DNA from: Neisseria wadsworthii 9715
GTDB taxonomy: Bacteria > Pseudomonadota > Gammaproteobacteria > Burkholderiales > Neisseriaceae
Direction: 5' to 3'
DNA length: 35,884 nucleotides
Assembly (NCBI RefSeq): GCF_000227765.1
Contig: NZ_JH165159.1
Location: forward strand, 1,071,637-1,107,520
Within the stretch, counting starts at the first letter, position 1; every line of letters starts with the position of its first letter. The position numbers were made by a program, and so were the translations under genes. The notes below the pieces were generated by a model, which searched no databases, was not told where the DNA came from, and saw only the letters and a list, made by a program, of their open reading frames with translations. Positions 24,078 to 33,189 of this stretch are shown here, one piece after another.

Positions 24078-24668
24078 TTAAAACGCTACTTTAGGTGAAG
24101 TAGAAACCGCCGCTTCGTTTTCTACGGTAAAGTTGGCACGGGTTTTCATACCGAAGATTTTTGCAGTGATGTTTTGAGGGAATTGGCGGATGGTTGTGTT
24201 ATAAGTTTGAACCGATTTGATGTAATTGTTGCGCGCCAGGGAAATGCGGTTTTCAGTCCCTTCAAGCTGGGCTTGCAAGTCGCGGAAATTCTGGTCGGCT
24301 TTCAATTGCGGATAGTTTTCGGAAACTACTAATAAACGGGATAATGCGCTGCTCAATTCGCCTTGGGCTTGTTGGTACTGCTTTACTTTTTCAGGGTCGG
24401 TAGCGTCTTCTGCCGTCATCTGAATGCTACCTACTTTGCTGCGCGCTTCGGTTACGCGGGTGAACACTTCCTCTTCGTGTTTGGCATAGCCTTTAACAGT
24501 ATTGACGAGGTTGGGAATCAAATCGGCACGACGCTGGTATTGGTTCAATACCTCGGACCAAGCAGCATTAGCCGCTTCGTCTTGACTTTGCATGGTGTTG
24601 TAGCCGCAGCCGCTTAAAGCGAACATGGATGTAATGAGGGCTAAGGTAGCCAGCCATTTTTTAAACAT
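24078..24668 (-). CDS. lemA: LemA family lipoprotein
   Basis: This 196-residue protein has a lipoprotein signal ending in LSGC (Cys21). The LemA four-helix domain follows, with QRRADLIPNLVNTVKGYAKHEEEVFTRVTEARS, which is typical of the family. The gene begins a three-gene unit with two TPM-domain proteins, a common neighbourhood in many bacteria. Its role is not known. A Shine-Dalgarno GGAG lies 10 bp before the ATG. Confidence 0.93.
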   Translation of the reverse strand: MFKKWLATLALITSMFALSGCGYNTMQSQDEAANAAWSEVLNQYQRRADLIPNLVNTVKGYAKHEEEVFTRVTEARSKVGSIQMTAEDATDPEKVKQYQQAQGELSSALSRLLVVSENYPQLKADQNFRDLQAQLEGTENRISLARNNYIKSVQTYNTTIRQFPQNITAKIFGMKTRANFTVENEAAVSTSPKVAF

Positions 24669-24990
24669 ATGAGATGCTCCGTGGAGTTGAAAAAAGTTCA
24701 GGCAGCGTGTTTACAAGTTCATTTTGATTAAAATGCAGGCTGCCCGGATTGGGATTCAGTATATAGGAAAGAAGAATACTGTAAAACCAAGCACCGGTTA
24801 AACGGTATTGTTCAGGTGTTGTTGGTCATGAGAGGCTATGGTTAAACTAAGTGGTACCGTCAAGCCTCAGTATAACGAACGTTCTATTGAAAGTTGATTC
24901 ACTATATCAAAGGAGAAATGCCTGTCTTAAAACTATTGATTAAATAAAGAAAAACGCTGCTTTTTCAAGCAGCGTTTTTTCAGACAGGCA
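24669..24990. other. 322-bp gap between lemA and ppsA
   Basis: No gene seen. On the lemA side GGCAGC (24701-24706) and GCTGCC (24739-24744) form a small inverted repeat. GTTGATTCACTATA at 24893-24906 resembles the end of Correia elements (GTTAATCCACTATA) in 12 of 14 bases. A degenerate DUS (TGCCTGTCTTAA) lies near 24919. The ppsA terminator and a DUS (24979-24990) close the gap. Confidence 0.5.
24950..24979 (-). terminator. Intrinsic terminator of ppsA
   Basis: Perfect 13-base arms AAAAACGCTGCTT / AAGCAGCGTTTTT with a 4-base loop are followed on the minus strand by CTTTATTT. A DUS (24979-24990) lies between the hairpin and the ppsA stop. Confidence 0.85.
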
Positions 24991-27378
24991 TTATTTCTTC
25001 AGTTCGTTAGCCAGATACAGCCAAGTTTCAATTACTGTATCAGGATTCAACGATACGCTTCCGATACCTTCTTCAACCAGCCATTTGGCAAAATCTTTAT
25101 GGTCTGAAGGTCCTTGGCCGCAAATGCCTACATATTTATTGTGTTTGCGGCAGGCAGAGATAGCCAGATGCAGCATCACTTTTACTGCGGGATCGCGCTC
25201 GTCGAAAGTTGCCGCAATCGGGCCGCCGCTGTCTCGGTCTACACCCAAAGTCAATTGGGTCATATCGTTGGAGCCGATGGAGAAGCCGTCGAAATATTGC
25301 AGAAACTGTTCTGCCAGCAAAGCATTGCTCGGCACTTCGCACATCATGATCAAACGCAAGCCGTTTTTGCCGCGCTCCAGGCCATTTTCTTTCAAGGCTT
25401 TGATTACCAGCTCGGCTTCAGACAGAGTGCGAACGAACGGAATCATGATTTCAACGTTGGTCAGGCCCATTTCGTCGCGCACATATTTCAATGCTTTACA
25501 TTCTAAAGCAAAGCATTCTTTGAAATCATCAGACACATAGCGTGCGGCACCACGGAAACCCAACATCGGGTTTTCCTCGTGCGGCTCGTAACGGCTGCCG
25601 CCGATCAAACCGGCATATTCGTTTGATTTGAAATCCGACATGCGCACAATCACTTTGCGCGGATAAACCGAAGCAGCAAGTGTGGCAACGCCTTCGGCGA
25701 TTTTATCTACATAGAAGTCGACAGGAGAAGCGTAGCCGGCAATGCGCTCCGTGATTTCTTCTTTGATGTCGGCATCTTGGCGATCAAATTCCAACAGAGC
25801 TTTCGGGTGGATACCGATTTGGCGGTTGATGATAAATTCCATACGCGCCAAACCAATACCTTCACTAGGCAAGTTGGAGAATGAGAATGCCAATTCGGGA
25901 TTGCCCACGTTCATCATGATTTTGGTGGGGGACTCAGGCATGTTGTCGAGAGGAATGTCATTTACTTCAACATTTGCCAAGCCGGCATAGATTAAACCGG
26001 TATCACCTTCCGCACAAGATACGGTAACTTCTTGGCCTTCGCTCAATACTTCAGATGCGTTGCCGCAGCCTACAACGGCAGGGATACCCAGTTCGCGAGC
26101 AATGATGGCTGCGTGGCAAGTACGGCCGCCGCGGTTGGTCACAATCGCTGCCGCACGTTTCATTACCGGTTCCCAATCCGGGTCGGTCATGTCGGTAACC
26201 AGAATATCGCCGGCTTGCACAATATCCATTTGAGAAGCATCTTTAACCAAGCGTACTTTACCTTGGCCTACTTTCTGACCGATTGCACGGCCTTCGCACA
26301 ACACTTCACCTTTGTTGCTGAGGTTGTAACGGCGCAATACGCGGTTGCCGGTTTCCTGAGATTTAACGGTTTCCGGGCGGGCTTGCAGAATGTACAGTTT
26401 ACCGTCTAAGCCGTCACGACCCCATTCAATATCCATCGGTCGGCCATAGTGCTCTTCAATAATCAGGGCATATTTAGCCAATTCGATAATTTCATCGTTG
26501 GAGATGGAGAATTGTTTGCGGTCTGCTTCCGGCACATCAACAGTTTGTACAGACTTGCCAGCTTGGGCACTGTCGGTAAAGGTCATTTTAATGATCTTGG
26601 AGCCCATGGTTTTGCGCAGGATAGCAGGTTTTCCGGCTTTCAGAGTAGGCTTGTGAACGTAGAATTCGTCGGGGTTTACAGCGCCTTGTACGACGGTTTC
26701 GCCCAGGCCGTATGATGAGGTAACGAAAACAACGTCTTCAAAGCCTGATTCGGTATCGATGGAGAACATTACACCGGCGGCGCCGCTGTCGGAACGAACC
26801 ATACGCTGCACACCGGCAGACAATGCAACGATATCGTGGGCAAAGCCTTTATGTACACGGTAAGAAATGGCACGATCGTTGTAGAGGGAAGCGAATACAT
26901 GGTGCATAGCTTCTTTTACATTGTCCAAGCCATTGATATTCAAGAATGTTTCTTGCTGGCCGGCAAACGATGCATCAGGCAAATCTTCTGCAGTGGCTGA
27001 AGAACGAACGGCTACGGAGATTTGATCTGTACCCGCATCGGCAACCATTTTGTTCCATGCGCTTTCGATTTCCTGATCCAATTGCTCGGGGAAGGGGGTT
27101 TCTAGAATCCATTGACGGATTTCTTTACCTACCCGTGCCAATTCGGTTACATCTTCCACATCCAAAGTAGCCAGAGCGGCAGAGATACGCTCATTCAAGC
27201 CGTTGTGTGCCAAAAATGCGCGGTAAGCATCGGCTGTGGTAGCGAAGCCGCCAGGTACGCGGACGCCTTTTTCTGTAAGCTGACTGATCATCTCGCCCAA
27301 AGAGGCATTTTTACCGCCAACGCTTTCCACGTCGGTCATACGCAGGTTTTCAAACCAGATAACGTAATTTGAAGACAT
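24991..27378 (-). CDS. ppsA: Phosphoenolpyruvate synthase
   Basis: This 795-residue enzyme makes PEP from pyruvate and ATP for gluconeogenesis. The N-terminal ATP-grasp domain contains [11 protein letters not shown] and [18 protein letters not shown]. The central phosphohistidine domain has [19 protein letters not shown], with the catalytic His in TCHAA. The C-terminal PEP-binding TIM barrel has MIPFVRT and the catalytic GICGQGPS. The length is normal. It is divergent from ppsR, its known regulator in other bacteria. A promoter with boxes ATGACA and TAGAAT lies 55-83 bp upstream. Confidence 0.96.
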   Translation of the reverse strand: MSSNYVIWFENLRMTDVESVGGKNASLGEMISQLTEKGVRVPGGFATTADAYRAFLAHNGLNERISAALATLDVEDVTELARVGKEIRQWILETPFPEQLDQEIESAWNKMVADAGTDQISVAVRSSATAEDLPDASFAGQQETFLNINGLDNVKEAMHHVFASLYNDRAISYRVHKGFAHDIVALSAGVQRMVRSDSGAAGVMFSIDTESGFEDVVFVTSSYGLGETVVQGAVNPDEFYVHKPTLKAGKPAILRKTMGSKIIKMTFTDSAQAGKSVQTVDVPEADRKQFSISNDEIIELAKYALIIEEHYGRPMDIEWGRDGLDGKLYILQARPETVKSQETGNRVLRRYNLSNKGEVLCEGRAIGQKVGQGKVRLVKDASQMDIVQAGDILVTDMTDPDWEPVMKRAAAIVTNRGGRTCHAAIIARELGIPAVVGCGNASEVLSEGQEVTVSCAEGDTGLIYAGLANVEVNDIPLDNMPESPTKIMMNVGNPELAFSFSNLPSEGIGLARMEFIINRQIGIHPKALLEFDRQDADIKEEITERIAGYASPVDFYVDKIAEGVATLAASVYPRKVIVRMSDFKSNEYAGLIGGSRYEPHEENPMLGFRGAARYVSDDFKECFALECKALKYVRDEMGLTNVEIMIPFVRTLSEAELVIKALKENGLERGKNGLRLIMMCEVPSNALLAEQFLQYFDGFSIGSNDMTQLTLGVDRDSGGPIAATFDERDPAVKVMLHLAISACRKHNKYVGICGQGPSDHKDFAKWLVEEGIGSVSLNPDTVIETWLYLANELKK

Positions 27379-27432
27379 TGTTTCTAATCCAATTGCAGGG
27401 GTTAAAAGAAAAATTAAATCTTTTGCCGCGCC

Positions 27433-27461
27433 ATTCTAACCAGTCAATCGGATTGTGTCAT
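27433..27461 (-). promoter_or_regulatory. Promoter of ppsA
   Basis: On the minus strand ATGACA, 17 bp, TAGAAT, each box one mismatch from consensus. The -10 ends 54 bp before the ATG. Confidence 0.65.
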
Positions 27462-27662
27462 GTTTTTTTAAATAAGCGGCAGTTTTTCCGGAATTGTAAT
27501 ATTGCGGAAAATGCTTTGGGTAAGCTTATGAAACTAAATAATATCTTTTGTTACAATACATGTAATTCTTTGTAAAATAGGCGCTTATGAATAAATTAAT
27601 CGCTGTTTTTTACTATATAAAACGAGGAGTTGTTGGATTATTGTTTTAAATTTTTATATATT

Positions 27663-27692
27663 TTGACATTTTATTTTTATTTTAAGCTAAAT
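27663..27692 (+). promoter_or_regulatory. Weak candidate promoter of ppsR
   Basis: A perfect TTGACA is followed after 18 bp by CTAAAT, which matches only three of six bases. It lies about 125 bp upstream of ppsR. Confidence 0.3.
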
Positions 27693-27815
27693 GATAAAGC
27701 GTTGTAATTTGATGTAGCGGGTTTGAATCTGCTTTCAATAAATGCCGCAGATTGTTATGATTCCCGCTTTTAGTAGAGAATTTTATTAACCAGCCATTTT
27801 TAAAGAGAGAAGAAC

Positions 27816-28634
27816 ATGTCGCGCCGCAGAGCATTTTTTATATCAGATAGAACCGGTCTGACTTCCGAAAGTATGGGTGAGGCATTGCTTGACCAATTTG
27901 AAGGGGTGCAATTTAAGCGCGTTACCTATCCGTTTGTCGATACCGTGGAAAAAGCCCATGCGATGGTTCAGATCATAAACAATGCAGCGGAGCAGGAAGC
28001 GCAACGTCCGTTGGTGTTTACGAGTATTATTGATCCTGATATACGCAAAATCGTACAAAGCAGTGTAGGCTTAAACCTGAGTTTTTTTGATGCCTTTTTG
28101 CATCTTCTGGAAAAAGAATTGGGTGTGAAAGCGCGTAACTCAATCGGTAAACTGCACAGCATCACTGATACTGATCGTTATGATGCCCGTATGGAAGCCG
28201 TTAACTTTTCTTTGAACCACGATGATGGGATCAGTGCTAAAGATTTGGAAACGGCGGATGTGATTCTGATGGGCGTGTCGCGCAGCGGCAAAACGCCGAC
28301 TTGCCTGTATCTTGCTCTGCAATATGGTATTCGTGCGGCAAACTATCCGCTCACACCTGATGATTTGGAATCTACTGATTTACCCCGAATGGTTAAACCT
28401 TTCAAAAACAAGCTCTTCGGTTTAACAATTCAGCCCGAACGTTTGCAGGAAATCCGTCAGGAACGCCGCCCGGATTCCAGATATTCGAATATCAATACCT
28501 GTAAGAGCGAAGTAAATGATGCACAAGCGATGTTCCGCCGCCACAATATTGCGTTTACCAATACAACGCATAAATCGGTTGAAGAATTGGCGGTAAGTAT
28601 TATGCAAGCGTGCAATCTAAAACGTCGTTTTTAA
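27816..28634 (+). CDS. ppsR: PEP synthase regulatory protein (kinase/pyrophosphorylase)
   Basis: This 272-residue DUF299 protein inactivates PEP synthase by ADP-dependent phosphorylation of a threonine and reactivates it by a phosphate-dependent reaction. The P-loop GVSRSGKTPTCLYLALQYG lies around residue 150. The start MSRRRAFFISDRTGLTSESMGEALLDQF is typical. AGAGAGA lies 8-14 bp before the ATG. It is divergent from ppsA, its substrate. It ends in an extended DUS terminator. Confidence 0.93.
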   Translation: MSRRRAFFISDRTGLTSESMGEALLDQFEGVQFKRVTYPFVDTVEKAHAMVQIINNAAEQEAQRPLVFTSIIDPDIRKIVQSSVGLNLSFFDAFLHLLEKELGVKARNSIGKLHSITDTDRYDARMEAVNFSLNHDDGISAKDLETADVILMGVSRSGKTPTCLYLALQYGIRAANYPLTPDDLESTDLPRMVKPFKNKLFGLTIQPERLQEIRQERRPDSRYSNINTCKSEVNDAQAMFRRHNIAFTNTTHKSVEELAVSIMQACNLKRRF

Positions 28635-28650
28635 GCAATAGTATATTTTG

Positions 28651-28695
28651 GTAACAATGCCTGTCTGAAAGATGGTTTCAGACAGGCATTGTTAC
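28651..28695 (+). terminator. DUS-pair terminator of ppsR
   Basis: Perfect 20-bp arms, with the DUS inside, separated by 5 bp, 17 bp past the ppsR stop. Confidence 0.85.
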
Positions 28696-28855
28696 TATTC
28701 CGGTTATCTGCCGCAATACTTGGGCTTGACTTGATACTTCATTAATTTCAAAGCCATATATAACGGCAGGTATGTTTACTCTAAACTGTTATTATATTTA
28801 AGTTTATATAATTCATTAACTTATTCGGCGTTTTTGTTTTCTACACCTTTTCATC

Positions 28856-28884
28856 TTCTCTCTATACGAAAATTTACTTATAAT
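28856..28884 (+). promoter_or_regulatory. Promoter of the TonB-dependent receptor
   Basis: A perfect TATAAT (28879-28884) lies 40 bp before the ATG. TTCTCT, 17 bp upstream, is a weak -35. The Zur box follows the -10 directly, a position where repressor binding would block the start point. Confidence 0.55.
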
Positions 28885-28899
28885 TGTTATGTTATAACA
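28885..28899 (+). promoter_or_regulatory. Zur box
   Basis: The 15-mer TGTTATGTTATAACA matches every position of the Neisseria Zur core motif as I recall it (TGTTATDNHATAACA). It extends to 7-bp perfect arms around 3 bases. It lies directly downstream of the -10 box of the receptor gene. Confidence 0.75.
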
Positions 28900-28924
28900 A
28901 AATATTTGGGAAGTCTTGAAAATC

Positions 28925-31438
28925 ATGGGAAAAACTAAAATAGCTTTAGGGGTGTCGCTGGCTTTTGTTTCGCAAGCGGTTTGGGCGGAGACGTCTGAAG
29001 AAAATATGATAAAAGTAGACACGGTTATCGTGAAAGGAGAGGGTTACGCCGCCAAGTCGGAAGGAAATGTGTGGAATCAAGACAGAATTACCGCTACGCC
29101 CAAGGGAAACGGCACAATTAATGATTTGCTGCGCACCAGCCACAGTGTACAGTTTTCCAATACCGAAGGTACGGCCGACAGCGCTGGGGAAATTGCGCCG
29201 CCGAATATTTCGTTTCACGGAGAGAAGTTTTACAACAACCGTTTTTCGATAGACGGCGTGAGCAACGACAGCAATCTGAATCCTGCGCACAATGGCTCTA
29301 ATACGCAGCTGGATGCGGATACAATAAACACGCACACAGTGGGTGAATTGCCTGCGGGGCATCCGCAAGCATTTTGGATAAGCCCTTCGTTGGTGGAGAA
29401 CATCAAGGTTAAAGACAGCAATATTTCTGCGAAATATGGCCGGTTTACCGGCGGCGTGGTGGATGCTGATTTAATTAAAGCAAACAAGGACAAAGCATTC
29501 GGCAGCCTGTCATACCGTACCACACGCCACACTTGGACACACCATTATATCGATCCGCTGTATGCCGACGAATATCGCGCGGGGCAATCGTCTAATACGC
29601 AGCCAAAGTTTACCAAGCATGAGTCCAACCTCACGCTGAATCAACCTGTCGGCAAAGATTCGGCCGTGCTGTTTTCATATAGTCGTCAGCGTTCGTCTAT
29701 TCCGTTTTTACACCAGCATCTGGGGCAGTTGACTAAGCAAAGGCGATTGGCGGAGACTTTCTTGTTGAGAGGTGCGCACCGCATTAATGACGACAACAAT
29801 CTATCGGCAACGGTGATGTATTCTCCGCATTATGCCACTTACCATCCGGCCAACTATAAAGACGGCCGTTTTACCAACAGCGGCGGCGGCTGGCGTTTCG
29901 ACTTGGATTGGGAACGCTATGCCGGTTTCGGCAGGATGCAGAGTAAACTGAGCTATCGAAGTACGGAAGAAAAAACCGCTTACGATCAAGACAACTTATA
30001 CCGCTACAACGACGACACGCCGTCGATAAACTGGACAACCCATCCCGAGGTGGATGAAGCTGCTATCGGCGGCATTGGTACCAGCCGTTCGTTTGGCAAG
30101 CACGTTAATCTGCAACAGCATTTTGAGTTTAACGAAGCGGATTGGGGCGGCTGGAAGCACGGTTTCAATGCCGGTTGGGAAGCGGAATATGCCGAAAAAG
30201 GTTTTGAGCGTAAAAAGCCCACTATTATTTACGGCGGTCCGAGAATGACCGACCGCACGGACTGTACCGAATGTATTCCGGGTGAACAATTCTTTACCGG
30301 CTATGCTTACAATTATCCGGCCAATATCAAAGTAGGTACGCATAATCTTGCCCTTTATTTTGAAGACGATATCGAAAAAGGCAATCTGCGCTTGAAGCCG
30401 GGTATCCGTTTGGATTACAACGGTTTTCTGAAAAATACCGACATCGCACCCCGTTTCGCTTTCGACTACCGTTTACCCTTGAAGCCGACCAAATTTCATG
30501 TGTTTGGCGGAGCGAACCGTTATTACGGCAGTGAAATGCTGACTTACAAACTGCGCAGTGCACATCTATTCCAACGTAATTTCGACCGCTTCGAGCTGGA
30601 TGATCCGTGGACATCGCGTGAGTTGAGAGAGCCTCGTTACGACAGCAGCGATCTGAAAACGCCGTACAGCAACGAATGGAATCTGGGCGTGCGCCAGCAT
30701 ATCGGCAACAGCGAATGGCAATTGAAATGGGTGCGCCGCAGTAGCAGAAACCAGTTTTTAACCAAGGAAAAAACTGATGAAAACGGCCTGACCTACCGCG
30801 TACTTACCAATACAGGCCGTTCCGACAACGACACCTTCAGCTTTTCCGCCGGTTTGAACGAGCCGTGGAAGCTCGGCCCGACCTTGTTCCGCTGGCGTGC
30901 GGGTGCCGATTACAACAAACGCCGTTCCAACCAAATCGGCACGTTCCAAAACTATGACTGGAGCGAATGGGATGTGAAAAAAGTATTGGTTGACGGCAAG
31001 CTGAAAGATCCTTACGACCTGCCTGCGATGGATTTCAACCAGCCGTGGAACGCTTTTGTCGAAACTGAGTTGGCCGTGCCCAAATGGCATTTAACTTGGA
31101 CGCAACGCTGGCGCTACTCTCCCGGTACGGTGGAATATACGCGGGAAAACATCCGCTGCACCCCCGAACGTGCCCAATTGTGTCAAGGTTATGTCGGCAA
31201 TCTGAGCAAGTTCGACCAAATCAAATATAATTCCGCGCTAATTGCAGACTGGCATTTCTCGTGGGAAAAACCGCTGGCGAAAACGCAGAAGTTGGAGCTG
31301 AATCTGGATGTGTTGAACGTGTTTAACCGCAAAATCGTCGGCAAAAAAGTCTACACGCCGGAATGGCAGGAAAAAAAGCGCGATTTATCTTATAAAACAG
31401 GGCGCCAGTTTTGGCTAGGCGCGAAATATTCTTGGTAA
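28925..31438 (+). CDS. TonB-dependent outer-membrane receptor, likely zinc-regulated
   Basis: This 837-residue outer-membrane receptor imports a ligand with TonB energy. A signal peptide ends at VWA (residue 21), a TonB-box-like DTVIVKG follows, then the plug domain (about 35-170) and a 22-strand barrel ending in the C-terminal Trp. Two Cys pairs (TDCTEC and CTPERAQLC) may close extracellular loops. His-rich stretches such as RHTWTHHY and HQHLG occur. The ATG at 28925 is chosen over a TTG three codons earlier because GGGAAG is well spaced. With the Zur box, a zinc-acquisition role like TdfH/CbpA or ZnuD is likely, but the ligand cannot be read from the sequence. Confidence 0.85.
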   Translation: MGKTKIALGVSLAFVSQAVWAETSEENMIKVDTVIVKGEGYAAKSEGNVWNQDRITATPKGNGTINDLLRTSHSVQFSNTEGTADSAGEIAPPNISFHGEKFYNNRFSIDGVSNDSNLNPAHNGSNTQLDADTINTHTVGELPAGHPQAFWISPSLVENIKVKDSNISAKYGRFTGGVVDADLIKANKDKAFGSLSYRTTRHTWTHHYIDPLYADEYRAGQSSNTQPKFTKHESNLTLNQPVGKDSAVLFSYSRQRSSIPFLHQHLGQLTKQRRLAETFLLRGAHRINDDNNLSATVMYSPHYATYHPANYKDGRFTNSGGGWRFDLDWERYAGFGRMQSKLSYRSTEEKTAYDQDNLYRYNDDTPSINWTTHPEVDEAAIGGIGTSRSFGKHVNLQQHFEFNEADWGGWKHGFNAGWEAEYAEKGFERKKPTIIYGGPRMTDRTDCTECIPGEQFFTGYAYNYPANIKVGTHNLALYFEDDIEKGNLRLKPGIRLDYNGFLKNTDIAPRFAFDYRLPLKPTKFHVFGGANRYYGSEMLTYKLRSAHLFQRNFDRFELDDPWTSRELREPRYDSSDLKTPYSNEWNLGVRQHIGNSEWQLKWVRRSSRNQFLTKEKTDENGLTYRVLTNTGRSDNDTFSFSAGLNEPWKLGPTLFRWRAGADYNKRRSNQIGTFQNYDWSEWDVKKVLVDGKLKDPYDLPAMDFNQPWNAFVETELAVPKWHLTWTQRWRYSPGTVEYTRENIRCTPERAQLCQGYVGNLSKFDQIKYNSALIADWHFSWEKPLAKTQKLELNLDVLNVFNRKIVGKKVYTPEWQEKKRDLSYKTGRQFWLGAKYSW

Positions 31439-31445
31439 TTAAGCT

Positions 31446-31475
31446 AAAAGCGGGGCGTGAAGAAACCCCGCTTTT
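31446..31475 (+). terminator. Terminator of the TonB-dependent receptor gene
   Basis: Perfect 10-base arms AAAAGCGGGG / CCCCGCTTTT with a 10-base loop, 8 bp past the stop. The right arm runs into a DUS. Confidence 0.85.
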
Positions 31476-31485
31476 CAGACAGGCA
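31474..31485 (-). repeat. Single DUS after the receptor terminator
   Basis: One TG-wadDUS copy overlapping the last bases of the hairpin. Confidence 0.85.
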
Positions 31486-31552
31486 TTCTTAATCATTCCA
31501 ACCACTTATCGTTATACTCGGGTTTGGCTGAGTATGACAAGTGTATTGCAAA

Positions 31553-31690
31553 TAAACTTTATTTCTACTACGGTGTTGCTGCCCTTAGCTTAGAGAGAGC
31601 GATTTTGTAAGCTGCTAAAGCAGCAACACAATCGGTCCCGTACTACCAGTACCGTCTGCGGCTTACTGCCTTGTATCAAAAATAAGTTTA
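31553..31690 (+). mobile_element. Correia-like (NEMIS/CREE-type) repeat element, 138 bp
   Basis: The internal sequence (TACGGTGTTGC, CCTTAGCTTAGAGAGAGCG, AAGCTGCTAAAGCAGCAAC, AATCGGTCCCGTACTA, CCGTCTGCGGCTT, GCCTTGT) closely follows the known core of Correia repeat-enclosed elements of pathogenic Neisseria. The ends differ from the usual TATAGTGGATTAACAAAAATC: here they are TAAACTTTATTTCTAC and the reverse of TATCAAAAATAAGTTTA, which are imperfect inverted repeats of each other. GCTGCT-AA-AGCAGC (31611-31624) is an internal hairpin. A second, partial copy begins this window. Family membership is recognised from memory. Confidence 0.7.
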
Positions 31691-31732
31691 GGGGCTAATC
31701 TACTTCAGCCCCATTCTTAAACTTCGAATAAG

Positions 31733-31771
31733 ACAATGCCTGTCTGAAACCTTTTTTCAGACAGGCATTGT
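31733..31771 (-). terminator. DUS-pair terminator of the iron-binding-protein gene
   Basis: Perfect 17-bp arms, including the DUS, with a 5-base loop, 20 bp past the stop. Confidence 0.85.
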
Positions 31772-31791
31772 TTTGCCATAAGCCGTTATAG

Positions 31792-32784
31792 TTATTTATA
31801 ACCTGCTTGTTTCATCAGCATCACAGCTTTTTTCTGGTTGCTGCCGGCAACGGATACGTTAATCACGTCTTGTTTGAATTTACCCCATTTAGCTACTTTA
31901 GGATCAGGGTTAACTTTAGGATTGGCCGGATATTCGTGGTTCAGGTCGGCGAATAGGTTTTGAGCTTCGCTGCTGCTGAGCCATTCAATGAATTTTTGGG
32001 CTTCGGCTGCTTTTTTGCTGTGTTTCACTACGCCTGCGCCGGATACGTTAACGTGTGTGCCTTTGCCTTGTTGGTCGGCGAAGAAGATACCGATCGGCAG
32101 ATTAGGCTGTTTGTCCATTAAACGGCCGTAGTAATAAGTGTTGGCGATGCCCACATCGCAGCGGCCTGCGCCGATGGCTTCAAGCATGGCAGTGTCGTTG
32201 GCGAAAGGCTCGGCAGCCAAATTGCTTACCCAACCTTTTACGATTTGGGTGGTTTTTTGTGCGCCTTGGTTGGCAATCATGGTGCCCACAAGCGATTGGT
32301 TGTACACATTATCGGAAGTGCGCAAACACAGGCGGCCTTTCCATTTTGGGTCAGCCAAGTCCGCGTAAGTAGAGAGATCGGAAGGTTTAACTTTTTGTGT
32401 GTTATAGAAAATGGTGCGTGCGCGGACAGACAGGCCGTACCATTGGTTTTTCGGGTCGCGCAGGTGAGCAGGAATATTGGCTTTTAATGTTGCCGAATTG
32501 ATAGGGCGCAGTAATCCCATTTGGGTAGCCTGCCACAGGTTGCCGCCGTCAACGGTGATGAATACGTCGGCAGGGGTATTGCTGCCTTCGGCTTTCAGTT
32601 TGGCCATCAGCGGGCCGGCTTTATCGTTAACCAACTTAACGGTTGTGCCGGTTTTCTTTTGATAAGCTTCAGCAATCGGTTTGAGCAGATTGTCGGCGCG
32701 TGAAGAGTAAACCACCAGTTCTGCTGCATATACGGGCGTGGCAATGATTGCGGCAGCTGCAAGGGCAATCGCTTTTTTCATCAT
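31792..32784 (-). CDS. Periplasmic iron(III)-type ABC transporter substrate-binding protein
   Basis: This 330-residue protein is a family 1 periplasmic binding protein of the FbpA/FutA/AfuA type. A signal peptide ends at VYA (residue 20). The mature N-terminus is [26 protein letters not shown]. The paired tyrosines in [12 protein letters not shown] fit iron ligands of this family. It is not as close to gonococcal FbpA as an orthologue would be, so no symbol is given. It is divergent from the permease and ATPase genes. It has its own good promoter. Confidence 0.88.
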   Translation of the reverse strand: MMKKAIALAAAAIIATPVYAAELVVYSSRADNLLKPIAEAYQKKTGTTVKLVNDKAGPLMAKLKAEGSNTPADVFITVDGGNLWQATQMGLLRPINSATLKANIPAHLRDPKNQWYGLSVRARTIFYNTQKVKPSDLSTYADLADPKWKGRLCLRTSDNVYNQSLVGTMIANQGAQKTTQIVKGWVSNLAAEPFANDTAMLEAIGAGRCDVGIANTYYYGRLMDKQPNLPIGIFFADQQGKGTHVNVSGAGVVKHSKKAAEAQKFIEWLSSSEAQNLFADLNHEYPANPKVNPDPKVAKWGKFKQDVINVSVAGSNQKKAVMLMKQAGYK

Positions 32785-32858
32785 ATTTTGATTCCTCTGT
32801 TTAATGAATTTGAAATTGTGTTGTTAGACACGATGGGATGGTTCGAAAAAAAACCAAC

Positions 32859-32900
32859 TTGCAAACGCTTTGCATTATAGGTTAAGTAGTTTTTGCAAAC
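32859..32900 (-). repeat. Direct repeat flanking the -10 box
   Basis: TTGCAAAC occurs at 32859-32866 and again at 32893-32900, on both sides of the TATAAT of the binding-protein gene. Possible operator; the regulator is unknown. Confidence 0.35.
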
Positions 32901-32902
32901 AA
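32874..32902 (-). promoter_or_regulatory. Promoter of the binding-protein gene
   Basis: On the minus strand TTGTTT, 17 bp, and a perfect TATAAT. The -10 ends 89 bp before the start codon. The region upstream (GATAATTTATATTG) has only weak Fur-box likeness. Confidence 0.6.
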
Positions 32903-33189
32903 TATAAATTATCGTTTTTATTGAAGTAAGATGTATTTTATTGCATCATGTTTTTAAATTGATGATAATAGCGCGCTTTATTATGGATTTACCTGATAAC
33001 AGGTGTATTTATCGGGTTGTTTCGTATTTAAGCGATCGGTTTATGACATCGTCTTTGTGGTCGGCCAATTTAATTTCAATATGGCGGCGTTGTTGCTTTG
33101 TATTGATGTGTTGATTGACTAACTAGGTTCTCAAGCCGGCCTGTTCAGAAGCCGGTTTCTACGGTTACTTTATTGTTTGTGTTTAATGG

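Larger units (their letters stand above)
27379..27815. other. 437-bp divergent gap between ppsA and ppsR
   Basis: No gene seen. It holds the ppsA promoter, an AT-rich stretch, and a perfect TTGACA (27663-27668) that may belong to the ppsR promoter. TTACA and TGTAA separated by 5 bp (27552-27566) are a weak inverted repeat. Confidence 0.5.
31439..31791. other. 353-bp gap holding terminators and a Correia-like element
   Basis: In order it holds the receptor terminator (31446-31475), a single DUS (31474-31485), a Correia-like element (31553-31690) and the DUS-pair terminator of the next gene (31733-31771). No gene was found. Confidence 0.7.
32785..33189. other. 405-bp divergent gap between the binding-protein and permease genes
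   Basis: It holds the binding-protein promoter, a direct repeat TTGCAAAC (32859-32866, 32893-32900) on either side of its -10, AT-rich stretches with GATAAT-like words, and a small inverted repeat CCGGC / GCCGG near 33140. No gene was found, and no clear promoter for the permease. Confidence 0.5.
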
